A DNA stretch of 42,265 nt from Janthinobacterium sp. GW458P (GTDB lineage Bacteria; Pseudomonadota; Gammaproteobacteria; Burkholderiales; Burkholderiaceae_D), in the NCBI RefSeq assembly GCF_002127585.1, contig NZ_NEGZ01000049.1, positions 1-42,265 of the forward strand. Reading direction: 5' to 3'. Within the stretch, counting starts at the first letter, position 1. Each line of letters starts with the position of its first letter. Positions 1 to 8,559 of the stretch are shown here, piece by piece. The notes under the pieces were generated by a model that was given only the letters and a program-made list of their open reading frames with translations, was not told where the DNA came from and did no database searches. Position numbers and translations under genes: made by a program.

Positions 1-238
1 CGCGCGCGGGCGCCGCCTCGCCGGCCAGCCGGCCCGCCAGGCGCGCCGCGAATTGAGGGCTCAGCTCGTGACCGCACAGGTCCGAACGCAAAACATCGCC
101 GATGCGGCGATACGCTTCCCAGGCCTGGCGGCCCGTTTCCGTGTCGAGGGCGGCAAAGGCCAGTTCGAGTTCGCTGGCCGCCAGCTCGCCATCGGCCAGG
201 GCGGAAATGTTCTCGTGTAATTGGGTGTGCGTGTCCAT
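1..238 (-). CDS. rseA: anti-sigma-E factor RseA, N-terminal part (cut by window edge)
   Basis: The frame starts at an ATG 72 bases after the rpoE stop and runs off the window without a stop, so only the first 79 or so residues are seen. The visible part begins MDTHTQLHENISALADGELA and contains ELELAFAALDTETGRQAW, the N-terminal sigma-binding pattern of RseA/MucA proteins (short acidic helix, 'SALADGEL', then 'W..Y..IGDVLR'). Family members sit in the inner membrane and hold sigma-E inactive until envelope stress triggers proteolysis. Its position directly after rpoE supports the call. The transmembrane and periplasmic parts lie outside the window. Confidence 0.88.
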   Translation of the reverse strand, partial: MDTHTQLHENISALADGELAASELELAFAALDTETGRQAWEAYRRIGDVLRSDLCGHELSPQFAARLAGRLAGEAAPAR

Positions 239-310
239 GATAGGCCCTGCCATTTCAAGAGTAGCTGTGCGGAAACCGAGCGCAGCCATGCCAACTCCAT
301 ACTCATCACA

Positions 311-913
311 TTACCAGCGCTTGTCAATCGGCATGTCCAACAAAGGCTTCAATTTTTCCGCGATCACTTCGCGCGCGCGGAAAATGCGGCTGCGCACGGT
401 GCCGATGGGACAGGACATGATCTCCGCTATCTCTTCATAGCTGAGCCCCTCGATTTCGCGCAGCACGATGGCCGTGCGCAGCTCGATGGGCAGCACATCC
501 ATGGCCGCGTTGACGGTCGCCGCAATCTGCTTGCTGGCCAGCACCGATTCGGGCGTATTGTTGTCGCGCAATTTATTGCCGTCATCGAAGGACTCCGCCT
601 GCTCGGCATCGGTGTCGCTGGACGTGGCCGCACGACGGCCCTGGGTGACAAGGTGATTCTTGGCCGTGTTGATGCCGATGCGGTACAACCATGTATAGAA
701 GGCGGCGTCGCCGCGAAAATGCCGCAGCGCCCGGTACGCCTTGATAAAGGTTTCCTGCACCACATCTTCGGCCTCCGCCGGGTCATGCACGAGGCGCGAC
801 ACCAGGCGCATCAAGCGACGCTGATACTTCGATACCAGGACGTCAAATGCCCGTTTGTCGCCAGCCTGCACCCGCTCGACCAGTAACTGATCATACTCGC
901 GCTCTGTCCTCAC
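311..913 (-). CDS. rpoE: RNA polymerase sigma factor RpoE (sigma-E, ECF family)
   Basis: This is an ECF sigma factor that directs transcription of envelope-stress genes. Region 2 is visible (AFDVLVSKYQRRLMRL, then DVVQETFIKAYRAL and FYTWLYRIGINTAKN). Region 4 is also visible (LPIELRTAIVLREIEGLSYE, then IAEIMSCPIGTVRSRIFRAR), with its helix-turn-helix. A GTG start is chosen because it gives 200 residues, the usual length, and a G-rich stretch lies just upstream. In-frame ATGs at 934 and 928 would add 5 to 7 residues but have no ribosome site. rseA follows, as is standard. Upstream genes on the same strand are the small membrane protein and fabF, so read-through from the fab cluster is possible. 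Sigma-E usually autoregulates, but I did not identify a sigma-E promoter. Confidence 0.95.
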   Translation of the reverse strand: MRTEREYDQLLVERVQAGDKRAFDVLVSKYQRRLMRLVSRLVHDPAEAEDVVQETFIKAYRALRHFRGDAAFYTWLYRIGINTAKNHLVTQGRRAATSSDTDAEQAESFDDGNKLRDNNTPESVLASKQIAATVNAAMDVLPIELRTAIVLREIEGLSYEEIAEIMSCPIGTVRSRIFRAREVIAEKLKPLLDMPIDKRW

Positions 914-1000
914 GCCGCGTATCCCCATTGGCATGCAGCGTGGGCGCCTGTATGGATATAGAGTTGGCCCGCTGCAAGAAGTTCAGTGTTCGCCCCACTT

Positions 1001-1519
1001 TTATTCTTCCCTTTCCCGCGCCGCGATAGCCCGGCACGCCACGGCCAGCTGGCGAAACGCGGGACAAGCACGCCCCCGCTGCGCCAGCACGGCGCTGCGC
1101 CTGCCGTCGCCATCGGCCAGGCGCAGCACCAGCAGCGACGGCCACAAGGTGGAGCCCGGCAACAGCCGCCGCGGTGACGCCGCCGCCCTGCCCGGCGCCA
1201 CCGCCGCGGCGGCATCCGCCGGCGCCGCGCCATGCTCCAGATATACCGCCAGCCGCAACTGGCCGACCGGCGAAATATCAAGCCTGTGCGGCTTTCTGCG
1301 CCAGCGCAGGGCAAGCAGTAAAAAACTGCCGCCAAGCGCACTGAGCACGGCACCAGGCCAGCCCAGCGCATAACCGTCCACGAGCACGCCGGGTCCGGAC
1401 ACGCCGCGCCACGCGCCCGACAAGGGCCAGGCAGCCGTCAGCGCAGCCACGCCAAGGGCCGCTTGCAGCCAGCACAAACAGACGGGCGTGCGAATAAGCA
1501 GCGATATGGCGATTGACAT
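1001..1519 (-). CDS. small inner-membrane protein, possibly YgfX/CptA-like
   Basis: The protein has 172 residues. Two hydrophobic segments occupy about residues 5-30 (starting ISLLIRTPVCLCWLQAALG) and 50-72 (around GWPGAVLSALGGSFLLLALR). A soluble C-terminal half ends in a charged tail. This two-helix hairpin plus 'L.L...G' tail layout resembles YgfX-type proteins, but the match is weak and I do not claim the function. The ATG at 1519 is preferred over one 14 codons earlier because it places the first membrane helix at the N-terminus. It lies between fabF and rpoE on the same strand and is probably co-transcribed with them. Confidence 0.6.
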   Translation of the reverse strand: MSIAISLLIRTPVCLCWLQAALGVAALTAAWPLSGAWRGVSGPGVLVDGYALGWPGAVLSALGGSFLLLALRWRRKPHRLDISPVGQLRLAVYLEHGAAPADAAAAVAPGRAAASPRRLLPGSTLWPSLLVLRLADGDGRRSAVLAQRGRACPAFRQLAVACRAIAAREREE

Positions 1520-1639
1520 ACAACAAGGGAAAGAAAGGCGCGCCAGCAACATGCCGGGCAAATTCAGGCGCCAACGAACGTTGGCGCCGAATCAGCGCTC
1601 ACTACGGTTGGACCGCAGCGAGCGCTTGAAAGTTCCTGC

Positions 1640-2890
1640 TTATTTCGCTTTACCGAAAATCAGCGTGCCATTCGTACCGCCGAAGCCGAACGAATTCTTC
1701 ACTGCATAATCGATCTTCATATCCCGCGCCGTGTTGGCACAGAAATCGAGATCGCAAGCCGGATCCTGGTTGAAGATGTTGATGGTCGGCGGCGACACCT
1801 GATGGTGCAATGCCAGGACCGTAAACACCGCTTCCAGACCGCCCGCGCCGCCCAGCAAATGGCCCGTCATCGACTTGGTCGAGTTGACAACCAGATTCTT
1901 GGCATGCTCGCCGAAGGTGCGTTTGATGCCCATCACTTCCGCCACGTCGCCTTGCGGGGTCGACGTGCCGTGCGCGTTCAGGTATTGAATCTGATCCGCG
2001 TTCAAGCCGGCGTTGTTGAGGGCCGCGATCACCGATTTGCTGCCGCCGCTGCCATCTTCCAGCGGCGAGGTCATGTGATAAGCATCTGCGCTCATCCCGA
2101 AACCATGCACTTCGGCATAGATCTTGGCGCCACGGGCCACCGCGTGCTCGTAGTCTTCCAGCACCATCACGCCAGCGCCCTCGCCCAGCACGAAACCGTC
2201 GCGGTCGGCATCCCACGGACGCGATGCCGTTGCCGGATCGTCGTTGCGGGTCGACAAGGCGCGTGCCGAGGCGAAACCGCCCAGGCCCAGCGGCGACACG
2301 GTCGACTCGGCGCCGCCGGCGATCATGACGTCGGCATCGCCGTACTCGATCATGCGCGCTGCCGCGCCGATGCTGTGCAGACCGGTGGTACACGCCGTCA
2401 CGATCGCCAGGTTCGGACCCTTCAGACCATATTTGATCGAAAGGTTGCCAGAAATCATGTTAATGATCGAGGCAGGCACGAAAAATGGCGAGATACGGCG
2501 CGGACCGCGCTTTTCGTACTCGGACTTGGTTTCCTCGATCAGCGGCAAGCCGCCGATACCGGAACCGATGATCACGCCGATGCGCTCGGCGTTTTCCTCG
2601 GTCACTTCCAGGCCGGAGTCCTGCATCGCCTGGATGCCTGCAGCCATGCCGTAATGGATAAAGGTATCCATATGGCGGGCTTCTTTACCGGAGATGTAAT
2701 CTTCGATATTGAAGCCTTTGACTTCACCGGCAAAATGCGTGGTGAATGGCTGTGCATCGAATTTGGTAATCGTGGCAATGCCGGATTTACCTTCGACGAT
2801 TGCGCCCCACGCCTCGGCAATAGTATTGCCGACAGGTGAAACGCAGCCCAGGCCGGTGACAACAACACGACGGTTTTTAGAACGGCTCAA
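1640..2890 (-). CDS. fabF: 3-oxoacyl-ACP synthase II (FabF)
   Basis: FabF condenses malonyl-ACP with a growing acyl-ACP in the elongation step of type II fatty acid synthesis in the cytosol. At 416 residues it has the normal length. The thiolase-fold triad is complete: Cys167 in [10 protein letters not shown], His307 in [13 protein letters not shown] and His344 in [14 protein letters not shown], with Lys339 nearby. The C-terminal glycine loop [17 protein letters not shown] is intact. It follows acpP by 29 bases on the same strand, the classical acpP-fabF order. FabF is also the enzyme that shifts membrane lipid composition with temperature in other proteobacteria (family knowledge). Confidence 0.98.
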   Translation of the reverse strand: MSRSKNRRVVVTGLGCVSPVGNTIAEAWGAIVEGKSGIATITKFDAQPFTTHFAGEVKGFNIEDYISGKEARHMDTFIHYGMAAGIQAMQDSGLEVTEENAERIGVIIGSGIGGLPLIEETKSEYEKRGPRRISPFFVPASIINMISGNLSIKYGLKGPNLAIVTACTTGLHSIGAAARMIEYGDADVMIAGGAESTVSPLGLGGFASARALSTRNDDPATASRPWDADRDGFVLGEGAGVMVLEDYEHAVARGAKIYAEVHGFGMSADAYHMTSPLEDGSGGSKSVIAALNNAGLNADQIQYLNAHGTSTPQGDVAEVMGIKRTFGEHAKNLVVNSTKSMTGHLLGGAGGLEAVFTVLALHHQVSPPTINIFNQDPACDLDFCANTARDMKIDYAVKNSFGFGGTNGTLIFGKAK

Positions 2891-2919
2891 GCGATTCTCC
2901 TGAAGTCGGTCAGACAGGC

Positions 2920-3159
2920 TTAGGCCTTGACGTGTGCAGTGGCGTAGTCGATCGCCTGTTGCACGGTGGTGATTTTTTCAGCTTGTTCGTCAGGGATTTC
3001 CATTTCGAATTCGTCTTCCAGGGCCATGACCAGTTCCACGGTGTCCAGGGAATCGGCGCCGAGATCGTCGACGAAGGAGGATTCGATTTTGATGTCTGCT
3101 TCTGCAACGCCCAGTTGCTCAGCGACGATTTTCTTAACGCGTTGTTCGATATCCGACAT
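2920..3159 (-). CDS. acpP: acyl carrier protein
   Basis: This is a 79-residue acidic carrier protein that carries acyl chains on a phosphopantetheine arm. The attachment serine is Ser37 in the [12 protein letters not shown] motif, just before helix II. The sequence starts [18 protein letters not shown], the typical AcpP beginning. It lies between fabG and fabF. The 178-base gap upstream is larger than the other spacings in the cluster and carries promoter-like sequences and a direct repeat (listed separately). Extra expression from a local promoter is therefore plausible, and would fit the high demand for this protein. Confidence 0.98.
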   Translation of the reverse strand: MSDIEQRVKKIVAEQLGVAEADIKIESSFVDDLGADSLDTVELVMALEDEFEMEIPDEQAEKITTVQQAIDYATAHVKA

Positions 3160-3237
3160 GTTATGGCTCCAAAGTGTGTGTTACGGAAAGTGCGCGCATT
3201 TTATCAGGTTTGCGCGTCCGAATACTAATTTCGGTGT

Positions 3238-3282
3238 CTGCTGCTAATTCGACCGAAGCTGCTGCTAAAAGATGCGATTATA
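3238..3282 (-). promoter_or_regulatory. acpP upstream region: -10-like box and a tandem direct repeat
   Basis: On the minus strand a perfect TATAAT (3277-3282) is followed by two identical copies of TTAGCAGCAG (3259-3268 and 3238-3247). Their starts are 21 bases apart, about two helical turns. A second AT-rich box (GATAAAAT, about 3197-3204) lies nearer the gene. No good -35 hexamer was found for either box. The repeat would lie in the first 30 or so transcribed bases of the distal promoter, or upstream of the proximal one, either of which suits a regulator site. The function is inferred. Confidence 0.45.
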
Positions 3283-3337
3283 GACAAAAACGACCGTTGA
3301 ATCATGCCACAAACGCCCGTTCCGTCTACCGTTCACA

Positions 3338-4081
3338 TCAATTCATATACATTCCGCCGTTCACGTGCAGGGTCGTGCCCGTGATATAGGCCGCTTGCGG
3401 CGAGGCCAGAAAGGCCACGGCCGCCGCCACATCTTCCGGCTTGCCCAGGCGGGACAGGGGAATTTGCGTCAACAGGGCCGCGTGCTGCTCTTCGCTCAGC
3501 GCCTTGGTCATGTCGGTATCGATGAAACCGGGGGCGATGCAGTTCACGGTAATGTTGCGGCTGCCGATCTCACGCGCCAGCGCGCGGCTCATGCCTTCCA
3601 CGCCGGCCTTGGCCGCCGCGTAATTCATCTGTCCCGGATTGCCCGACGAGGCCACTACGGACGTGATATTAATGATACGCCCAGTTTTGGCTTTCATCAT
3701 GCCGCGCAGTACGGCGCGCGACAGGCGGCCCACGGCCGACAGATTCGTCGAAATCACGCTGTCCCACTCTTCATCCTTCATGCGCATGGCCAGCTGGTCT
3801 TGCGTGATGCCCGCATTGTTGACGAGGATGGACAGGCTGCCGTAGGCTTTCTGCACTTCGTCGACGACGGCCGCGCAACGCGCCGCATCGGTCACGTTCA
3901 GGACCAGGCCCTTGCCGGCCACGCCTTCGGCGGCCAGGTAATCGGTGATCGCTTGCGCGCCGCTTTCCGAGGTGGCGGTGCCAACCACGGTGGCGCCCTG
4001 CTTGCCCAGTTCGGTGGCGATGGCGCGGCCGATGCCGCGCGAGGCGCCCGTGACCAGCACGACTTGATTTGCTAAATTCAT
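3338..4081 (-). CDS. fabG: 3-oxoacyl-ACP reductase (FabG)
   Basis: FabG is a short-chain dehydrogenase that reduces 3-oxoacyl-ACP with NADPH. The 247-residue protein shows the cofactor loop TGASRGIGRA (residues 11-20), the NNAG motif at 88-91 and the catalytic Ser141, Tyr154 and Lys158 (SVVASSGNPGQMNYAAAKAG). The C-terminal VNGGMYMN is typical. The ATG at 4081 starts MNLANQVVLVTGASRG and is chosen because upstream in-frame sequence is not FabG-like. It lies 53 bases after fabD. Confidence 0.97.
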   Translation of the reverse strand: MNLANQVVLVTGASRGIGRAIATELGKQGATVVGTATSESGAQAITDYLAAEGVAGKGLVLNVTDAARCAAVVDEVQKAYGSLSILVNNAGITQDQLAMRMKDEEWDSVISTNLSAVGRLSRAVLRGMMKAKTGRIINITSVVASSGNPGQMNYAAAKAGVEGMSRALAREIGSRNITVNCIAPGFIDTDMTKALSEEQHAALLTQIPLSRLGKPEDVAAAVAFLASPQAAYITGTTLHVNGGMYMN

Positions 4082-4134
4082 GAGTATCCTTAAAGATGGC
4101 TGACGGCAGCCACAGCTGCACTGCCGTTTGCTGT

Positions 4135-5076
4135 TTATTTGAGCTGCGTCAAAATGCGTTCCAGCGAGGCCTGGTCGACGATGGCGTCGCCCACCAGCAC
4201 GGGATCGATGCGCTTGGCCAGGCCCATCAGGACCTTGCCCGGACCGCATTCGATCACTTGCGTGATGCCATCCGCGGCGACCTTCTGCATGGTTTCCACC
4301 CAGCGCACGGGGCTGGCTGCCTGGCGCACGAGGGCGTCCTTGATGCCGGCGACATCGTTGACGATGGCCACGTCGACGTTGTTGATCAGGGCGATCTGCG
4401 GCGCCGAGAAGCTCAAGCCGGCCATGTACTCGCGCAAGCGGTCCGATGCGGGTTTGAGCAGCGACGAGTGGAATGGCGCCGAGACAGGCAGCTTCATGGC
4501 GCGCTTGGAGCCCTTGGCCTTGGCCAGTTCGCAGGCGCGCTCGACGGCAGCCGTGTGGCCGGCGATGACGACTTGCGCCGGCGCATTGAAATTGACGGGC
4601 TCGACCACCAGGGCCGGGTTTTCCGCCGCCGCTTCCGCACAGGCGGCGCGCACGTCGTCATCCGACAGGCCCAGCACGACAGCCATCGTGCCCTGCCCGA
4701 CCGGCACGGCTTCCTGCATCGCTTGCGCGCGGAAGCGCACGAGCGGCACGGCATCCTTGAACGAGATCACGCCGGCGGCAACCAGCGCCGAGTATTCGCC
4801 GAGACTGTGACCGGCGACGACCGTCGGCACGGGGCCGCCCGCCGCCAGCCAGGCGCGGTAGAAGGCCACGGCCGCCGTCAGCATCACGGGCTGCGTGTTG
4901 GTGGTCAGGTCCAGCTCTTCCTTCGGACCTTCGGCGATCAGCTTGCCCAGGTCGCATTGCAGGGCGTCCGACGCTTCGGCGACGGTCTGCGCCACCACGG
5001 GGTTGCCGGCAAAGCCGTCGAGCATCGCAATCGCTTGCGAGCCTTGGCCTGGGAAAACAAATGCAAATTGTGTCAT
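4135..5076 (-). CDS. fabD: malonyl-CoA:ACP transacylase (FabD)
   Basis: FabD loads malonyl groups from CoA onto the acyl carrier protein, supplying the extender unit for FabH and FabF. It has 313 residues. The start FAFVFPGQGSQ and the nucleophile elbow GHSLGEYSAL (Ser91) are both diagnostic. The partner histidine is in APFHSSLL, and the C-terminal IECGPGKVLMGL is intact. It is 32 bases downstream of fabH and 53 bases upstream of fabG on the same strand. Confidence 0.98.
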   Translation of the reverse strand: MTQFAFVFPGQGSQAIAMLDGFAGNPVVAQTVAEASDALQCDLGKLIAEGPKEELDLTTNTQPVMLTAAVAFYRAWLAAGGPVPTVVAGHSLGEYSALVAAGVISFKDAVPLVRFRAQAMQEAVPVGQGTMAVVLGLSDDDVRAACAEAAAENPALVVEPVNFNAPAQVVIAGHTAAVERACELAKAKGSKRAMKLPVSAPFHSSLLKPASDRLREYMAGLSFSAPQIALINNVDVAIVNDVAGIKDALVRQAASPVRWVETMQKVAADGITQVIECGPGKVLMGLAKRIDPVLVGDAIVDQASLERILTQLK

Positions 5077-5108
5077 GTCGACTCCGTTCTTTTAATAGTG
5101 TTGCGGGA

Positions 5109-6107
5109 TTACATGCGCGCCAGCACGGCGCCCCAGGTAAAGCCGCCGCCCACGCCTTCCATCATGACGTTGTCGCCCTTCCTGACGCGGCCATCGCGCA
5201 CGGCGATGTCGAGCGCCAGCGGGATCGAGGCGGCCGAGGTGTTGCCATGCTGGTCGACGGTGACGACCATCTTGTCCAGCGGCAAGCCGAGCTTCTTGGC
5301 CGTGCTGTTCATGATGCGGATATTCGCCTGGTGCGGAATCAGCCAGTCGATCTGGTCCGAGGTCATGTTGGCGTGCTCCAGGGCTTCGTGCGCGACCTTT
5401 TCCAGCACGGACACGGCCAGCTTGAAGACGGCCGGGCCATCCATGTACAGGAAGGCGCTGCCGGCCAGCGCGCCGCCGGCCAGGCTGCCCGGCACGCTGA
5501 GGATGTCCGAGTGGCGGCCGTCCGCGTGCAGCTTGGTGGCCAGGATGCCCGGCTCTTTCGACGCCGTCATGACGATGGCGCCGGCGCCGTCGCCGAACAG
5601 CACGCAGGTGCCGCGGTCGTCGAAATTGAGGATGCGCGAAAACACTTCGGCGCCGATCACCAGCACGTTTTTATGCATGCCCGATTGAATGAAGCTATCG
5701 GCAGTTGCCACGGCATAGACAAAGCCGCTGCAGACGGCTTGCACGTCGACGGCGGCGCAGTTGTTCGTGATGCCCAGCTTGTTTTGCACGATGCAGGCGG
5801 TGCTGGGGAAGCTGCCGAAGAAATCGGGGGTCGAGCTGGCGACGATGATCAGGTCCAGGTCGTTGCCGTTCAGGCCGGCCATGTCCAGGGCCTTTTTGGC
5901 CGCTTCCACGCCCAGGTCCGAGGAATTTTGCGTCGGCGCCGCGTAATGGCGCGCCGAGATGCCGCTGCGCGAGACGATCCATTCATCCGAGGTCTCGATG
6001 CCCTTGGCGGCGAGCTGTTCGGTCAGATCCTGGTTGGTGACGCGCTTCTCCGGCAAATAGCTGCCGGTGCCGATAATTTTGCTGTAAGTTTTGCTAAAAA
6101 CAGTCAT
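5109..6107 (-). CDS. fabH: 3-oxoacyl-ACP synthase III (FabH)
   Basis: FabH starts fatty acid synthesis by condensing acetyl-CoA with malonyl-ACP. In 332 residues the triad is present: Cys126 in [12 protein letters not shown], the histidine in [11 protein letters not shown] and the asparagine in [13 protein letters not shown]. The C-terminal glycine-rich loop [15 protein letters not shown] is complete. It begins 15 bases after the plsX stop, so the two are almost certainly on one transcript, the usual plsX-fabH-fabD-fabG order. Confidence 0.98.
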   Translation of the reverse strand: MTVFSKTYSKIIGTGSYLPEKRVTNQDLTEQLAAKGIETSDEWIVSRSGISARHYAAPTQNSSDLGVEAAKKALDMAGLNGNDLDLIIVASSTPDFFGSFPSTACIVQNKLGITNNCAAVDVQAVCSGFVYAVATADSFIQSGMHKNVLVIGAEVFSRILNFDDRGTCVLFGDGAGAIVMTASKEPGILATKLHADGRHSDILSVPGSLAGGALAGSAFLYMDGPAVFKLAVSVLEKVAHEALEHANMTSDQIDWLIPHQANIRIMNSTAKKLGLPLDKMVVTVDQHGNTSAASIPLALDIAVRDGRVRKGDNVMMEGVGGGFTWGAVLARM

Positions 6108-6122
6108 GCAAGTACCCGTCCA

Positions 6123-7190
6123 CTAAATGGTAGAGCTTGTTGATGTAGGTTCATCCGGAACTGGCGTGCGCGGCATCAGTTCGGCGATCAGGCTGGCCAG
6201 GTGCGCTTGCACGTCATTTTTTGCCGCATCAAAGGCGCGGCGCAAGGCCCATTCAAACGAATAGGCGTCGGCGCTGCCGTGGCTCTTAAAGACGAGGCCA
6301 CGCAAGCCCAGCAGGCTGGCGCCGTTGTAGCGCGAGGGATTCAGGCGGTTGCCGATGGCTTTCAGGGCGCCGCGGGCGATCAGCGCGCCCAGCATGGTGA
6401 CCGGATTGCGCTTGAATTCGGACGTGAGCACATCCTTCATCAGGCGCGCCAGGCCTTCGATGGCTTTCAGGGTGACGTTGCCGACAAAACCGTCGCAGAC
6501 GACGATATCGGTCGTGCCCTTGAAGATATCGTTGCCTTCTACGTTGCCGTAGAAGTTCAGCGCGCCACGTTCGTGGTCGGCCTGCAGCAGCTTCGAAGTC
6601 AGCTTCACCACTTCATTGCCCTTGATATCTTCCGTGCCCACGTTCAGCAAGCCGATCGTCGGACGGGCTATGCCTTCCATGGCGGAAACGAGCACGGAAC
6701 CCATGATGGCGAACTGGTGCAAGTGATGCGGTTCGCAATCGACGTTGGCGCCCAGGTCCAGCATGTAGGTCGGGCCGTTCTTTTGATTCGGCAAGATGCT
6801 GCAGATGGCCGGACGGTCGACGCCGGACATGGTTTTCAATACATAGCGCGACACGGCCATCAGGGCTGCCGTATTACCGGCGGAAACGGAGGCTTGCGCC
6901 ACGCCGCTCTTGACCTGTTCGATGGCCACGCGCATGGAGGAATCCTTCTTGCGGCGCAGCGCCACTTCCAGGGGATCGTCCATGGTAACTTGTTCGGAGG
7001 CGTGCAGCACCGACAGGCGCGGATGCGTGTCAGCTTTATGTTTCTTCAGTTCGGCACGGATCACGTCTTCCAATCCAACAAGGATCAGTTCGGCTTCAGG
7101 CTCATGTTTTACGAAGGAAATTGCTGCGGGGATAGTGACTGAGGGACCATGATCTCCGCCCATGCAGTCGATAGAAATTTTGATTGTCAT
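6123..7190 (-). CDS. plsX: phosphate acyltransferase PlsX
   Basis: PlsX makes acyl-phosphate from acyl-ACP, the entry into phospholipid synthesis used with PlsY. The chosen start gives 355 residues beginning [19 protein letters not shown], the typical N-terminus. An upstream in-frame start would add 12 atypical residues. Other family patterns are [16 protein letters not shown], the MLDLGAN motif and [16 protein letters not shown]. It is first of the fab genes after rpmF. The 210-base gap holds a possible rpmF terminator, so plsX may have its own promoter. Confidence 0.97.
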   Translation of the reverse strand: MTIKISIDCMGGDHGPSVTIPAAISFVKHEPEAELILVGLEDVIRAELKKHKADTHPRLSVLHASEQVTMDDPLEVALRRKKDSSMRVAIEQVKSGVAQASVSAGNTAALMAVSRYVLKTMSGVDRPAICSILPNQKNGPTYMLDLGANVDCEPHHLHQFAIMGSVLVSAMEGIARPTIGLLNVGTEDIKGNEVVKLTSKLLQADHERGALNFYGNVEGNDIFKGTTDIVVCDGFVGNVTLKAIEGLARLMKDVLTSEFKRNPVTMLGALIARGALKAIGNRLNPSRYNGASLLGLRGLVFKSHGSADAYSFEWALRRAFDAAKNDVQAHLASLIAELMPRTPVPDEPTSTSSTI

Positions 7191-7327
7191 TTGTGTTGAT
7201 TCAGTACCGCTGCGGGCGTGCGGCAAGATGTGAATCGGACTGGAGCATATGCAGGGCGCAACATATCATGCACAGACCTGGACAGCGTGATTCAAAATGA
7301 CGGGTGTGCAAGATGAATTGCAGCCGA

Positions 7328-7375
7328 TAAAAAAGAAGAAGCGGCGCCACGCCGAATAACCACGCAACACCGCTT
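7328..7375 (-). terminator. possible terminator after rpmF
   Basis: On the minus strand AAGCGG (7370-7375) pairs with CCGCTT (7339-7344) and is followed by a pyrimidine-rich tract containing six T. The stem is only 6 bp with a 25-base loop, so it may be weak or partial. It sits about 25 bases after the rpmF stop and would attenuate rather than block reading into plsX. Confidence 0.4.
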
Positions 7376-7400
7376 TCATCTTACCCAACAAAAACGTCGA

Positions 7401-7583
7401 TTACTCGTCGTTTTTGGTCTTCAACACTTTACGGCCACGATAGAAGCCGTTAGGGCTGATATGGTGACGCATGTGTGTTTCGCCGGTAACTGGCTCGACG
7501 CTCAATTGCGGCGCGACCAGGAAGTCGTGCGAACGGTGCATGCCGCGCTTGGAAGGGGTTTTCTTGTTCTGTTGAACTGCCAT
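7401..7583 (-). CDS. rpmF: 50S ribosomal protein L32
   Basis: The 60-residue basic protein begins [20 protein letters not shown] and contains [17 protein letters not shown], both hallmarks of bacterial L32. The zinc cysteines found in some L32 proteins are absent (GETHMRHH replaces a CxxC), so this is the zinc-free form. A clear ribosome site (TTAGGAGTCATC before the ATG) is present. In most proteobacteria rpmF follows yceD closely. Here 312 bases separate them, filled partly by a palindromic repeat. Confidence 0.97.
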   Translation of the reverse strand: MAVQQNKKTPSKRGMHRSHDFLVAPQLSVEPVTGETHMRHHISPNGFYRGRKVLKTKNDE

Positions 7584-7763
7584 GATGACTCCTAATACAT
7601 AAGTTCTAAAATTTTAGCACATTCGATTAGCAAATACATGCGAATCGAGTATCCCAGCGGCAAAGACTACCCGAAAACAGTCCGTACCGACATCGTTTGT
7701 TACAATTACATTTCACTACACTTGCCATACTCGATTACTACACGCGTTTGACACGTTCTTTAC
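7584..7763 (-). promoter_or_regulatory. AT-rich spacer upstream of rpmF, likely carrying its promoter
   Basis: This is the non-repeat part of the gap between yceD and rpmF. It is clearly more AT-rich than its surroundings. On the minus strand it contains TTGCTA followed by GCTAAAAT close to rpmF, but the spacing between them is too short for a standard promoter. I infer a promoter somewhere here because a palindromic element separates rpmF from yceD. No exact start site can be claimed. Confidence 0.35.
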
Positions 7764-7883
7764 AGGAAGCATAAAAAACCTGCTGCGCTTCCCGCTATCG
7801 CCTCGGCGGCGCTCAGTACATTCGTACGCTTGCGCTACTCAAGACGATATCGGGCCGCTCGCTACGGTTTTTTAAGGCTTCCT
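7764..7883. repeat. palindromic intergenic element, copy 1
   Basis: The outer arms AGGAAGC-A-TAAAAAACC (7764-7780) and GGTTTTTTAAGGCTTCCT (7866-7883) are complementary over almost their full length. Inside lies TGCTGCGC, a central GTAC-attc-GTAC hairpin, a TTGCGCT box and CCGCTCGCTACGG. The same core occurs near 11.8, 18.1 and 20.8 kb. The right arm ends about 12 bases from the yceD stop codon, so in this copy the adjoining gene is on the minus strand. The element interrupts the usual yceD-rpmF junction. Confidence 0.8.
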
Positions 7884-7895
7884 TTCTTACACTAC

Positions 7896-8393
7896 TTATT
7901 CTGGCTTCAAGTCTTTCAGTGCCGCGAACGGCGACTTCTTTTCAGTCTTGAGAGCATCGAGCTGCGCCGTATCGGGGCAGACGTCGTGTTTGGCTACCTG
8001 CGGCAGGGCCAGCAAGGCTTCATCTTCGATCAGGGCCGCGGCATCCATGGTGCGGCTGCCAACGATCACGTCGATCGTTTCATCGTTGATGATTTCTTCG
8101 ATCTCGTCCGCGTGCTCGTCATCCTTGCCCAGCATCAAAACAGTCGAAGAATCAATCGCATACGCATACGGAGTCAGGCAGCGCTGGCATACCAGCTGAA
8201 CGGTGCCGTTGACCGACAAGGTCAGTTGCGGGTAGCCCAGCTTGCTGGTGCCGCCGACGATCTTCCAGGCGATGTCGCCGGAAGCATCTGCACAATCCTT
8301 GGTCAACCGGGTCATTTCAGCGACAGGAGTTACACCCTCGCGGCTCCCGCTGATACGACAAAAATCAAAGGCGTCGATCACAAAAGCATTCAT
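7896..8393 (-). CDS. yceD: YceD family protein (DUF177), 23S rRNA accumulation factor
   Basis: This 165-residue protein has the DUF177 zinc-ribbon-like signature LVCQRCLTPYAYAID near the middle and the D.CPD...A.L C-terminal region, ending with a KKSPFAALKDLK tail. In other bacteria YceD is needed for normal 23S rRNA levels, and its gene sits before rpmF as here. The start MNAFVIDAFDFCR matches family N-termini. It is the promoter-proximal gene of the fatty acid cluster in this window. Confidence 0.93.
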   Translation of the reverse strand: MNAFVIDAFDFCRISGSREGVTPVAEMTRLTKDCADASGDIAWKIVGGTSKLGYPQLTLSVNGTVQLVCQRCLTPYAYAIDSSTVLMLGKDDEHADEIEEIINDETIDVIVGSRTMDAAALIEDEALLALPQVAKHDVCPDTAQLDALKTEKKSPFAALKDLKPE

Positions 8394-8559
8394 TGGTAGA
8401 AAATTTCCCCGGAAAACCTGCGATAATAACAGGGTTTTAAGCGCCGAGTCAAAGGCCTGCCATCTTTTTTGACGTACTTATTGAATATTCATCAACGCCG
8501 CCATGCCGCCTGGAGCCTCATAGACGGACTCCACGCCCCGGGGTTCCGGTGGAAACGCC

